A DNA stretch of 64,000 bases from Buddleja alternifolia (Eukaryota; Streptophyta; Magnoliopsida; Lamiales; Scrophulariaceae). Position numbers and translations under genes: made by a program. This document shows, in pieces, positions 36,241 to 47,559 of this stretch. The stretch is from contig CM033395.1 of NCBI GenBank assembly GCA_019426215.1, positions 14,932,569 to 14,996,568 of the forward strand. The letters are read 5' to 3'. The notes under the pieces are model-generated. The model was not told where the DNA came from. It did not search any database and worked only from the letters and a program-made list of their open reading frames with translations. Position 1 is the stretch's first letter; each line of letters opens with the position of its first letter.

Positions 36241-39200
36241 GGGGGTCCGGGTCTATTCCATTGGTCGACTTTCACACATGTTTTTGTGGTGTGTCCACTT
36301 CTTTCATGCGTGTGCTATCTTCTTTAGATAGCCTCTGTTCAGAACTAGCTATTGACGGAGCCCTTAGTTTTCATAAGACTAGGGAGTCATTATCCTCCGG
36401 ATACTGAGGACCAGGCCTCTGAAGATGGCTTGGAGTTCGACTCACGTGATTTCACTATCACTGAGGCCGAACTTGTAGCTCTTTTCGAGGCGGCGGCGGT
36501 GGACTTCGAGTTGTTCGTGCCCGTATCAGGGTGGCGCATACTAGGTCCTCCAAAGGAGCATGTGACCCTATACTGGGAGTATTTTCGTTCGGGGCTCACC
36601 TTCCCTTATCATAAACTCTTCGGGGAGATATTAGATCACTATGGCATATGCATTAGTCAGGTGACCCAGACGTACTTTTCCCTCTTCGAGGGCTTTATCT
36701 CTCGGTTCACCAAGTTAGGTCTTGACATTAATCTAGAGGCCTTTCGGGCCTTATTTACAGTCAAGGCGTGTCATTCCACGCCAAATGTATATTTCTTCCC
36801 GGCGTTGACCACCAGGTTTTTGGAGGGGAATGTTAAAACCAAGGATGATTGGAAACTAAAGTTTTTCTATTTTCCCATTACCAACTTGGGCATATCCACT
36901 CCTTTGCGTTGGAATAGGCATATAGATCCTCAGCCAACCACCCCCGCATAAAGGCAACTTAGAGTTGACTTTGGCAAGGCGGGCTTGTATGATGGTAGAT
37001 TTGATGTTAACAAGTTCTATACTTCCGCTATAAGGTGCTCTTTATTTCTTCGAACTTAACGTTATAATTATTTCGCCTTACGTTTTCACATGCTAGCACT
37101 TGGTAACCCCTTTTTGTGTAGGCATGAGAATGCCTAAAGGAGCTGTACCCAAGGGTGCCAAGGTGACTTCCACAACCCCCGACACTTCCAAAGTTTCATA
37201 GGGTTGTGGCAAGGGGACGAATCAACCAGGTCCTTCGTCCCTTGCCTCTTTGAGCGTGCCCCAGGCTCCTTCCCCTTCAGATCCCGCCTTGTTGGAGCAG
37301 ATGATGTTAGAGTTAGTGTCCGGCGCACCAATTATTGGGCGTCATTCTTTGTAATAGTAACTCTAGAGTTGAACAATCGTTTTCTTATAAATAAAGTCAA
37401 TCTCTTTTTTATGTGTGGTATGTCTTTATTCTCAAATTAGTTTTTACTTTGACTTAGAATAAAGTCCCGAAGGATCACACATAGCTATGGGACACTATTG
37501 CACATTGGGTGTGGCAATGATGGAATATGTCTCGAAGGCTGTGATCTTTAAACATTGTTCTAAGTCGTGAAAGGGTTCATCGAGATAAAGGTATATCGAT
37601 GCAACCCAAAAGACTTGCTCCTATGATGCATACTCTGATAGACGTGTATCTCGTTCCATAGATACTGGCACGGTGAATGCCAATGCATATATGAGGGTTG
37701 CCATTGTGGTAATGGGCGAACCGAACAACCCCATGGAAGTTCCTGAAATGGATTCCCAGTCGAATGTGGAACTTCCAGTGGTCTTGCAATATAAGAGTAA
37801 TCCTTATGGACCTAAGATTCCATTAGATGTCTTATGCGTAACCGCGCATGTTCTTGATTTGTTACATGATCACTTTAGATGATCGAATATGGGCAAACTC
37901 AGACATGCACGTCTTACGTAGTAAAGCACGTGAGAATCAAGAGGAATTTATCTCTAACATTAGCTAGTCGGTTAATCTCCTATGGTTACATAGTGAATCG
38001 ACTTAAGGAATCTTCGGTCGAAGTATGATATCTAAAAAGGCGTAGGGTTTCCTCGCTTAGATAGTCGAAGTCGATTTCACATAACGTGGGAAACATAGTA
38101 TTGAATTAATAGAGCTTCGACCTTAGCCAATGCTCTAGATTCAATCGGGAGATTAGATAGAGAGATCTTACTTATGCAAGGATCAAGATCGCAAAAGGCG
38201 TATCTTTACTTTCGTTTTATCTAGGTCTTCGGGACCTTATGATAGGTGGGCAACTGCGATTTGTAAGTGCCGAGAATTAGCTTGGTGACTAATTCGAGGC
38301 TTGATTAAATCAAAGGATTGATTTAATCTAGTACTTTCCATTTTAGGAAGGTACACTAGCACTGTGAGAAGGTGTACTTACTACTAGATAAAAACGATCC
38401 TAAGGGGTCACACACTAACTCGAGAGAGTCACTGCTTGAATAGATGTGATTAATCAATTTCGAGAAAATTGAGGGAATTAGGAAAGCTTAGTACTTTCCT
38501 AATATGGAATATAAATTAATTGAAGGATTCAATTAATTTTACTCTTTTAATTAATCTTGTAGAATTAATTAAATTAATGGACCTAGTAGAGTCCAAGTAT
38601 TTTATTTAATTGGGTGGAGCCCAAGTTAAATAAATAAATGTTGGAATTAGTTGGTTGAATTTAATTTGACTTGTATTTAATTGATGGGTTGCACCTATAA
38701 TTAAATTGAGAAGTGAAAATTAAATCCTAAAGTCCAATTAAATGGAGTTGACCGATTTGTGAGTGTAAATAAGGGAGGGGACGATTTTATATGTGGTGGA
38801 AGAGGAAAAGAGTTTTCCCCTCTTCCAAGTCTTCATAGGATAAGGATTACTAGAGAGTTTGGGAGAAAGAAAGTTTCCTTTTCCTAATAGGACTCTAGGT
38901 AATCTTCACCTATAAATAAGAGATGAAGGAGACTAAAATGGATGATGAAAAAGTTGAAAAATCTGCCCCCCTCTCTTAGACCTAAAATCGGCCACCTCTC
39001 TTCTCTTTCCAACAAGACGTCGTTCTATTCATGTGTTGAATTAACGACTTAGAAAATATTCCTACCTTTCACATAATCAAGCCTAAGTTAAGCTTAGAAT
39101 TGTTTTGTTGTCTAGCATGTAAGGCAAGACAATTGGTGACTTGAACGAGGTGTGGATACACTACCACAAAAAAGTCCTATTACAGCGCACCTATGACAGC

Positions 39201-39554
39201 GGTTTTGAAAACTGCTGTAATAGGGGGTACTCGGTTCGGACCTATGACAGCGGTTCGAGCCGAACCGCTGTCATAGGTGTCAAAAAAAAAAAAAAAAAAT
39301 TGGACTTTTGGCAGCGAACCGCTGCCAAAAGTTGTCAAAAAAAAAAAAAAAAATTTGAACTTTGTGGCAGCGGTTCTGCCCGAACCGCTGCCAAAAGTTC
39401 AAAATTTGGGCGGGTTTATTTCAAACCGGCCCCCCCTCTCTCTCACTCTCACTCTCACTCTCTCTCTCTCTCTCAACTCTCTCACCACCACCACCGCCGC
39501 CGACGCCCACCTCCGCCTCTGCCGCCGACGCCGACGCCGCCCACCTCCGCCGCC

Positions 39555-39586
<32 letters not shown>

Positions 39587-39654
39587 CCACCTCCGCCGCC
39601 GCCGCCTTCTTCCATTTAGTTTTGGTATTTTTTTTTAGATAAATATATATACAC

Positions 39655-40165
39655 ACACACACACATAGAGTATATATAGATGTATGTATATGTGGGTGTA
39701 TGCATATATGTGTGGGTGTATGTATATTTGTGTATGTGTGGGTGTATTTATATTTGTGTATATGTGGGTGTATGTGTATGTATATTTGTGTATGAATATT
39801 TGTGTATGTATATATGTGGATGGGTGTATGTATATTTGTGTATATGTTCATGGGTGTATGCATATATGTGTATATGTTAATGGGTGTATTTGTGTATGTG
39901 TGGGTGTGTGTATATTTGTGTATGTATATATGTGGATGGGTGTATGTATATTTGTGTATATGTTCATGGGTGTATGCATATATGTGTATATGTTAATGGG
40001 TGTATTTGTGTATGTGTGGGTGTGTGTATATTTGTGTATGTATATATGTGGATGGGTGTATGTATATTTGTGTATATGTTGATGGGTGTATGTATATTTG
40101 TGTATATGTTGATGGGTGTATGTATATTTGTGTATGTGTGGGTGTACGTATATTTGTGTATTTAT
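39655..40165. repeat. GTGTATGTATATTTG minisatellite with higher-order units
   Basis: Short units GTGTATGTATATTT and GGGTGTATGTATAT are organised in a larger unit of about 110-120 bp, visible from 39800, 39920 and 40035 (ATGTGGATGGGTGTATGTAT recurs). ORFs across it on both strands are low-complexity artefacts. Confidence 0.88.
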
Positions 40166-40195
40166 GAAAATATTTCTCGGTTGAAATTTTGTGGT

Positions 40196-40470
40196 GTTGG
40201 AATGACACGAAATTCACAAGGTCATAGAGAAACGGCATTCTGAACAAAACGCAAGACTTTGTCTTGCGCTCTCGTGATTTTAGCGATCCGAGATCGTTTA
40301 AGGCCTCAAATACGTGTTTTATTACAAAAATACGTATTTATGTAATAAAACGCGTATTTGAGGCCTTAAACGATCTCGGATGGCTAAAATCACGAGAGCG
40401 CAAGATAAAATTTGCGTTTTGTTCAGAATGCCGTTTCGCTATGACCGTGCGAATTTCGTGTCATTCCGAC
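40196..40470. repeat. Long near-perfect palindrome inside the CACTA element
   Basis: Two arms of about 130 bp flank a short loop at about 40327-40342. Left arm words GGAATGACACGAAATTC, CAGAACAAAACGC-type and AAACGATCTCGG-type sequences all recur as complements to 40467, with few mismatches (for example TCGCTCTCGTGATTTTAGC against GCTAAAATCACGAGAGCG). The transcript would fold into a long hairpin. Confidence 0.9.
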
Positions 40471-42107
40471 ATGGCAACATTATAAACGATAAAATAAAAT
40501 TTAAAAAAAATAAATATACCACCCTATGACAGCGGTTCAGCCGGAACCGCTGCCATAGGGTCCAATTTAATTTTTTTTTAAAATAAATGACCCTATGACA
40601 GCGGTTCTGCCGAAATCGCTGCCATAGGGTCACCCTACTGCAGCGGTTTCTATAGAACCGCTGTCATAGGGTGACCTATGACAGCGGTTCCGGAACCGCT
40701 GCCATAGGGTTTTGACCTATGGTAGCGGTACCTGTGGCAGCGGTTCAAAACCGCTGTAATAGGCCCAAAAAAATCGCTGCTATAGGTCATTTCTGTAGTA
40801 GTGATACATCTTAGAGGTACGACGCTTGGAGCACTCTAAACCGGGAGATACGAAAAACGACGGGCAATTTCTCACCCAAGGGAAATTGTGTGGATTTGCA
40901 CCACAGGGTTGCTGAGATCCAAAGTACGAGGTGAAACGAAATTTTTGAAAGGTATAATTTCGTTTACCTCCTTATCAAATTCGATGGAACCAATTCCATA
41001 TTCCTGTTTTCGGGTGGTTGTACGTTTACTTTTGTAAAATTTTAATTTCCGCTGCCACGAGCCACCCGAGGGAATGAGTCAACCCAACAGATGCCATAAA
41101 CCTTGCATTTCAACTCCTTGATGGCAGATCTGGATGCTAAGGGTCCCCAAGGCCCTAAGTTGCGTGCTGCTGCTAGCCCTCTAGGCAGTGAGGTATTGGC
41201 CACCAGAGATGAAGATGATGTTGCTGAGGACTTTGCTCATTCGTCTCCGAGGAATAGCCGTCGGAAAGGGGTGCCCTTTGATGGAGGACGCGTGCCCTCT
41301 TATCCTTTACCTCCTCTAGTCCCCGCAGTGAAGCATGTTCTTGTTGACACTCCGGGGAGTTCCAACTCTGTCGGTCCTGACAATGGTTTGTTTGTTTCTG
41401 GGGCAAACTTGGACCCTAATGTCAGTTCCTTTTAGGATACGACTGATCCCGTGACACCTTGGTCGATGATGAGGATGGTCGTGACTGACTATGATGTTAC
41501 CCGCTTGTCATCCCTACCGGTCGAGCGTCTTGATCAGGAAATTTGCATCGGTGCTGGTCGGGTAAGCATTTACCAATGCTGCTATTATTATTATGAGGTT
41601 ACATCCTTATGCCTCTAAAATTTTCTTTCCACTCTTACCTATTTTTCGGGCTGTCCAATTATCACACTACCTTCGCCTCAAGTGCGAGGAGGTGGAGAAG
41701 GAGCATAAGGAGAGCCTCCAACAGAACCGTCAGCTGCTATCGCGATTCTGGGGGCTAAGAACTCTTCTGACAAATGGAAGGGTAAGTATAAGGTGGCTCA
41801 GGAAAAGTTTGAGACAGAGAAGTCTGACAGTGGCTGCTTCCTTGCCTCAGATGCTGGGAAAAAGGCTTTCAGCGATGCCAAGAAATCGTGCGTAGAAAAG
41901 TTTCACAAGAGTGCTGCATATATCAAGGAGTGCAACCAGCGGGCTTATAAGGTTGCCAGGGGTTTCATGACCAAGATGGTGCGCAAGTGCCGTAGGGCTC
42001 TTCACGAGAGTGGTCACTACCCAGATGACGATTTCACTTAGTTGTAGGAGAATGTACCCAACACCAGTGATGGGGAGACCGATACTAAAGGTAGCGCTAC
42101 TAACTGA

Positions 42108-43720
42108 GGTCTTGGTGGCTTCCCCAGCCATGCAGCTCTTTCTATGTTGTCACCCTTTAATTTTTATGCTATTGCACTGTTTTTAGTTTGCTTAGTGACA
42201 TTTATTCTTAGTTGCCCATTGATTAGCGGATGTTATTTTATCCATATGAGGCTTGATGGACATTATTCCTCTTGGCATATTGCCTTGTAAGGAATTCTCT
42301 TCTTATCATGAATCTTATCTTTTAGTATGTTGTCTTGTAGCCATTTTGCTGATAGCGATTGACTTCTTTCATTGTTCTAAAAGTTGGCCATGTATGTACT
42401 TTTCTCCCCTTGTATGCCCCCTACTCCTTAATTGTGCTTAGTCAAATTTAGGATTAAGTGACTATATAGGGAGTTAGAAAATATTCTTATTTTTTGCCAT
42501 ACGGTGATTGTTTACCCCCATGTTTAGGTGGATTGGATGATTGTTCATGTTTCTACTACTCACTTCCTAATCACCTCTTGGAGGGTAGGTGTATAAGTGA
42601 TAGCAAGGTAAGCGACATGTGGTGCCTTGTGTGTTTTGTGTCAGCTTAGACAATTATTATTTCCACGCATTATCAGAATGAAGTGAAGTTGATTCTTTAT
42701 TCAGATATTTTTCTTTCACTATCTCCTCGATGTTTGTTAACAACACTGGGAACAGTGAGGTTTATGTAATTTGAATGGACGACACGGTTCATGATACCGC
42801 AAGTCGCCACTTATTATGGGCTTGGGTGCCTCTTAGTTTGTTCACAATCTCAATCCGTACCCTTAAGGGGAGCGGGAGGGGGGGACCTTTTGTATGTTCT
42901 CAACCTCTCTCGATATTATCGGAGGGATTATGTGGTATAATATCTATCCATAACCTTAGTGGGAGCGAGGAGACCTTTTGTAGGTCCTCGGCCTCTCTCG
43001 ATCTTATGGAGGGACTATAGGGCATAATCTCAATCCATAGTCCTAATGGGAGTGGGGAGACCTTTTGTAGGTCCTCAACCTCTCTCGGTACTATGGAGGG
43101 ATTATGACGTCACCAATTCTCAGTCGAATCGTATATGACTCGGGAGATATTAGCGATGCCACCCATGTTAACCTCGAATGGGGTCGCGTGTGATATTTGT
43201 AAGGCCTCCAGTGGGAGCTTGGTGGCTCCCAAGGTTCGTGTTAAAGTTTCTGTTCCTTTCCTTATGTGGGTGGAGCGGTTGTTAGTTTATAGATGTTGGA
43301 TAATAGCACAACAATGGTGACACAAGCATCTAAGTATACATTTGGCCAGTGGCCTAAATTTATCAAGTGTCACCTACTTATCATCATGACAACTTAAAGA
43401 ATAGCAAAAATAAACTAAGTGTTAAGACCTTATGATGGCCTCAGTTGGAGCCACCAACTCTCGGTTTGCTATCCGACCATGACGCAAAGATAACATTTAC
43501 CATACGCAGAGGAAATGGGTGCTATTAAGCACTAAGATAAATTATTTAAGTCATTCATGCATGAATTAAAGAACTAAAGGGGTTGCACACAGGCAACTCA
43601 AAACAACGTCTTTGGGTGCACTTAGGGACCTCAAAACATAAAAAACACTTAGCTCATGGCCAACATGATGATATTGTCTTTAAATTGTTTATGGAATAGG
43701 TGGTGACTCATAGTTTACCT
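42108..43720. other. Non-coding interior of Tat-like element B with a tandem repeat
   Basis: This stretch lies between the antisense gene and the protease end, where pol would be expected in a complete element. No reverse transcriptase or integrase motif is seen on either strand. About 42848-43113 holds three units of 85-92 bp (GACCTTTTGTAGGTCCTC, CAACCTCTCTCG, TATGGAGGGATTATG). Confidence 0.75.
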
Positions 43721-46249
43721 TCAGAAGCCTCTAGAGGCTCGGTACTCTGACTCTGCTGAGTTGGGGAAGTACTCCTCCGTCGAGATCAAGTTGATTGCTA
43801 CTTGCTTCCCTTTATCCTCAGAGTCATTTTCTTCATGCTTTCTTTTGGGTTTCTTCAGTGCGTTTGCATAGCACTTTCTCGCCACCTTGACATCTCCAAT
43901 CACTTTTCCCACTCCCTTAGGGGTGGGGAACTTGATCTTCATGTGAAAAGTTGAGATAACATCCTGGAATAAGTTCAAGCTCGGCCTCCCCAAGATGACG
44001 TTATAGGTGGAAGGGGCTTTGACCACTAAGGACTTAACCATTTTCGTAGAGTATGTGGGATATACGCCAAGAGAGATGGGGGGAGTTACTTCCTCTATGG
44101 CTTCCACAGTCTCACCCATGAATCTCGTGGGGGGAGTGTTGACCGTCAGAAGCTGGGCATTGTCTACCCCTAACTGAGCAAAGGCATTGTGGAATATTAT
44201 GTCTGCCGAACTCCCACTATCAACTAACACCTTTTTCACCCAGAATTTTGAGATGGCGGTGGATATTACCAAGGCATCATTTTTTAAAAAAATCTCATCC
44301 CCCACATCTTGATGGCCAAACTCTATAGTGGGACTGTTGGCTCAAATATGATTGACTTGCCCCCCATGTGGAGCACTCAAAGTGTGTAGCCCACTAGCTG
44401 CTCTCACCGAGGCTTTCCTTGCATTCACCGAATCGCCTCCAGCCTGCCCTCCTAAAATCACCCCTATGATCCCATTCACCGGGAGATTGTCCATGTCTGA
44501 GTCCACTGTCTAAGGTTTCTCTTGCCTCCATCTCTACCCCTCTGCTTTGGGGTGTTTGAAAAGTTACCTCGTAACTTTTCAATCTCCACTTGAAGGTGGT
44601 GGCATTCGTCGTGTGTCCTTTGTCACGATGGAACCTACAATACTTCTTAGACTTGAGGGGACTGGAACTATCTCTCATCTTCTTCAGCCATGAGACTATG
44701 CCTTGCTGCTAAGATATGGCTAAGACTTGTTCCCTCAAAAGGGTGAGTGGCGTATACTTGTCGAACCCTGACGAGGGCATAGGCTTTTTCTCTTTGGCCT
44801 CTGGAACCTTGTCTTCATCTCTGGCTTTCCTCTTGTTGCCACCACTTCATTCCTTAGTGACCCTATGGTCTCTTCAATCCTTATGTATTTTTCAGCTCTA
44901 GCCAGCAACTCCACCATGGTCGCTGGGGGCTTTCTTGCAACTGACTCTTTAAACCTACCATTTTGTAAGTTCTTCTGCATAATGCTTGACAACAGCTCGT
45001 GGTTAACATGGAACACCTCACACCGTGTTGGAGAACAGCCTCACATAATCCAGCAAGGATTCTCTGTCTCTTTGAATTACCGTGAACAAGAAAGATGCTA
45101 TCTTGGGGTATTTTTGTTCATGGAGAAATGATTAAGGAAGCGCCTAATCAGCTGATCAAAGTTGGTGATAGTGCCATCCGGTAGCCTATTAAACCAACTT
45201 AAAGCTTTTCCCAAGAGAGTGGTCCTGAAGATCTTGCAGTATGCGGCGTCGCTGATATCATACATATCCGCCTTTGCGTTGAACTTGTAAACATGCTCTT
45301 GAGGGTCTCCATCTCCCTCGTACGCACTCAGGTGTGGAATCTTTAGTCCTGAGGGCAAGGACTTAGCCAATATTGCTGAACAGAACAGGCTTCTCTTTGA
45401 TGGAACCACCGCTAAAGGCACCAACTGCATGTCCTCGTACCTCCCATAGTCATCGGGGCTTCTATCACGGCGTGGTTCACGTCTTCTTTGACCTTCACGC
45501 TTTGGCAAGGCCTCCTTGGGGGTCACTGAGATATGACCTCGGCAAGGAGACCGGGGAGGTTGGCCTTCAATCCCTGCCTCTTGGTGGTCTTTTAGGGGGT
45601 GAGGCCACGCTGTTCTCTCTTTCTCTAGCAATGCCATTCACCGGAGAGTTGGAATGTTTTGAACTAATCCCGCCGGGGGTCAGGGATTCTCGACCTCGGT
45701 GGGGGGATTGGCCTAGCGCCCCTCGGTGGTGGAGACTTTTATCACGAGGCTCAGTACCTCTGCGAACAGATGGTGTAGGCGGATCCGGCAGACCCTGCTC
45801 GCGGGGATGGGGAGCCTCCGGAAGGTTCTCTCGTGGGGTTCTTACCCCCCACCAACTGCTGGACCTTGGGGTGCCGTGGAAGGATGTGCCCGGGCGTATT
45901 GCTGAACAGCCCTTGCCGCTGCTCTCACTGAGGAATCCTCTACCAGAGCTAATAACGCTTCTTGGGTGATCTTGAACACCCTGGAAGTAGGGGGTGGTAT
46001 CACCTCTGGTACAACAGGTGGTGCGTTTTGTCCTCTGACCGGGGGTGCTTCTTTCAGACCTCCGCCCTCAGTGCCTCCATCCTCAGTCTAACCGTTGAGG
46101 GGATTCTCCTCCCCCTCTGGATGCTTGGGCCGATTCTCAGACACCAGGTTGGGATTTTCATCAGCAGTAGTCGGGTGCTGTTAGTTGGTCATTCTATCTC
46201 TAGTAGTACGAACTTGCGACATAGTTTGCATGCTCAGTTGTTGTGACAT
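43721..46249 (-). pseudogene. Gag-protease of Tat-like Gypsy element B
   Basis: The start ATG at 46249 (MSQQLSMQTMSQVRTTRD) lies two bases from the primer-binding site. The reading continues with stops and frame changes through a proline-rich N-terminus to the capsid core at 45098-45637 (IPHLSAYEGDGDPQEHVYKF, then FRTTLLGKALSWFNRLP and FDQLIRRFLNHF), matching the Retrotrans_gag pattern. Then follow FKESVARKPPATMVELLARA (about 44900) and a zinc-knuckle remnant YCRFHRDKGHTTNAT (about 44640) whose last cysteine is replaced. The protease lies at 43721-44305 in an open frame: KKVLVDSGSSADIIFHNAF with the catalytic DSG, then YNVILGRPSLN. These are the features of Tat-lineage Gypsy elements. Nothing downstream encodes reverse transcriptase. 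Confidence 0.88.
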
Positions 46250-46250
46250 T

Positions 46251-46269
46251 GTTCCCACAGATGGTGCCA
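46251..46269 (-). other. Primer-binding site of Tat-like element B
   Basis: The minus strand reads TGGCACCATCTGTGGGAAC, starting with TGG (complement of a tRNA CCA end) three bases after the LTR end. The cognate tRNA is not assigned. Confidence 0.75.
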
Positions 46270-46272
46270 ATC

Positions 46273-46778
46273 TGATGATGGTAAAAATCGTCAGACAGTT
46301 GATGTCACGTGATTGACCACAGGGAGTAAGGGAACCAGTCCAACTCACTACAAACTAGGTAAAGGGTTGGATAATTTATAGATTGCACTCGGTTACTTTG
46401 ACCTGCCTATGTACCTAATGTTGTGGGATCAAGTCAGTTCGTAGTTTTTTTGTGGGGTTACTCTCAATAGCCAGTGAATTTTTACTGGTGGAGTAGATCA
46501 TTAGCCTCTCCCAGCTCTTCTAAAGTATTTATAGGGAGCTGATAATGGGCTATAGGTTATAGGACTGAATTAGTTAACAACCCATCAAGATTATTAGTCT
46601 CCTTAAAAGTATGGTCTTTTAGACTAATACTTGGACCCAACTATCTTTGGTGGTCCTTCGTCCTGTTCGGACTGATCCGTCGGATCCCCCCTGGATCAGC
46701 CTGCGGGTTGCAACCCGACCCATCTTATGTACACCAGCAATTACCATAATACCCTTGGGTACTTTTTGGTGCACATCA
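46273..46778 (-). repeat. 5' LTR of Tat-like element B
   Basis: Plus strand TGATGATGGTAAAAATCG to TTTTTGGTGCACATCA. Several substitutions separate it from the other LTR (for example GATTGATCACGTG against GATTGACCACAGG), so the insertion is not recent. Confidence 0.9.
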
Positions 46779-47124
46779 ATCTTTATTTTTCTTTTGAGTG
46801 AATCAAATAATTACAAGTTGAGTTCACATACTTATAATGGAGAAGTCTAAACACTAATAAGTTAGGAAAAACAATCCTAATTAACTAAGGGAACAAAAGA
46901 AAACATTCTTATCCAAAATAGAACTTAAATATGTCAAAATCAAGCTAAAACTTGCACCCCAAGTTTTCGTCCGCGTACAACTCCTCCACTCATGCCAAGC
47001 ATCAAGATTTTGACCTTTCCCCTTTTCCTTTGCATTTGAGATTAATCTCCACTAATAGCCCAACAATCCTCACTTGGAAATTGGTCTTAAATTCTCGAAC
47101 TCAACTTGAACCACCACTTCACTT

Positions 47125-47523
47125 CAGTGTTGTTAAAATCGGACCGGACCGAACGGTCGGACCGGTTAAAACCGGAACCGGCCATAAATCCGGTCCGGTT
47201 ATACCAAAAAACCGTTTAGGACCCAAAACCGGGGATTTTGACTGAAAACCACTCGGACCGCCGGTTGAACGAGGGAACCGGTAAAACCGGGCCTAAATCT
47301 GATGAACCGGGCGGTTCTGAAATAAACTAAAATCCAAAACTTTCTTGGTAAAAAAAATAAATCTAAATCTTTCAACAGCATTCTTCACTTAAATTAGCCC
47401 CAAATCGCACTGAAATTAGCCCCAAATCGCAGAAAGGTAGAGGTAGAAAAGCATAAACCCATCCCAAAAGGCAAAAGCTTCTTGCCTTCTTTACTCTTCT
47501 CCTCTACCAAGATCTCTTCTCTC

Positions 47524-47559
<36 letters not shown>

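Larger units (their letters stand above)
39159..40803. mobile_element. Non-autonomous CACTA (En/Spm) element
   Basis: Termini CACTACCACAAAAAAGTCC and the complement of CACTACTACAGAAATGACC; 3-bp TSD ATA on both sides (39156-39158, 40804-40806). Subterminal regions carry repeated hairpins such as CTATGACAGCGGTTCG paired with CGAACCGCTGTCATAG (39240-39277 and four more at about 40522-40715). The interior holds a CCGCCG/(TCTC) tract (39430-39610), a GTGTATGTATATTT minisatellite and a long palindrome. No transposase is present. Confidence 0.92.
37305..41089 (+). mobile_element. Solo copia-type LTR (~2.1 kb) split by a CACTA element
   Basis: Runs from TGTTAGAGTTAGTG to a copia-like end TTAATTTCCGCTGCC...CCCAACA. 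Flanks are GATGA (37300-37304) and GATGC (41090-41094), a 5-bp TSD with one change. It interrupts exon 3 of the antisense gene, whose homology to copy A resumes immediately after it. After removing the CACTA element it is about 2137 bp with no coding region. Confidence 0.72.
35862..42107 (+). pseudogene. Antisense cargo gene of Tat-like element B (PF04195-like protein), interrupted
   Basis: Read opposite to the host element. Exon 1 is 35862-35886 (25 nt, MDKSQGDQ then a GT donor). Intron 1 ends at about 36376, where the acceptor reads CATAA|GACTAGGG in place of the CATAG|GA seen in copy C. Exon 2 (36377 to about 37033) encodes an acidic start, then the PF04195-like domain: VDFELFVPVSGWRILGPPKE, YFRSGLTFPYHKLFGEILDH, WKLKFFYFPITNLGISTPLR. 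Exon 3 starts at about 37124 (MRMPKGAVPKGAK) and is cut by the solo LTR at 37305-41089. Beyond it, homology to copy A resumes: LHFNSLMADLDAKGP, DPVTPWSMMRMVVTDYDVTR (after an in-frame TAG) and the C-terminal KSAAYIKECNQRAYKVARGF, ending near 42107. The splice-site change, stops and insertion make it non-functional. Confidence 0.78.
35130..46778 (-). mobile_element. Tat-like Gypsy LTR retrotransposon, copy B (gag-protease only, with antisense gene)
   Basis: LTRs at 35130-35625 (496 bp) and 46273-46778 (506 bp) are near-identical in layout, with 5-bp flanks ACCTT and ATCTT (TSD with one change). The minus-strand orientation is set by a primer-binding site (TGGCACCATCTGTGGGAAC, complement of 46251-46269) three bases from the right LTR and a polypurine tract (GAGTGGGGGGCATTA) beside the left LTR. 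Gag and protease occupy 43721-46249 on the minus strand. The plus strand carries the antisense gene (35862-42107). No reverse transcriptase, element RNase H or integrase exists between 42108 and 43720. Removing the nested solo LTR gives about 7.9 kb. It inserted into the left LTR of the small copia element. Confidence 0.9.

Noticed and set aside
36390..36599. Minus-strand ORF opposite the PF04195-like exon
   Set aside because: Shadow frame of exon 2 of the antisense gene.
39399..40082. Long ORFs on both strands across CCGCCG and GTGTAT repeats
   Set aside because: Low-complexity translations of tandem repeats open in several frames at once; they lie inside a CACTA element.
42840..43113. Spaced repeats considered as a CRISPR-like array
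   Set aside because: Units are contiguous 85-92 bp tandem repeats without unique spacers, and this is plant nuclear DNA.
45373..46246. Plus-strand ORFs of 198 and 94 codons opposite gag
   Set aside because: Shadows of the gag reading; no independent features and no conservation visible in another copy.
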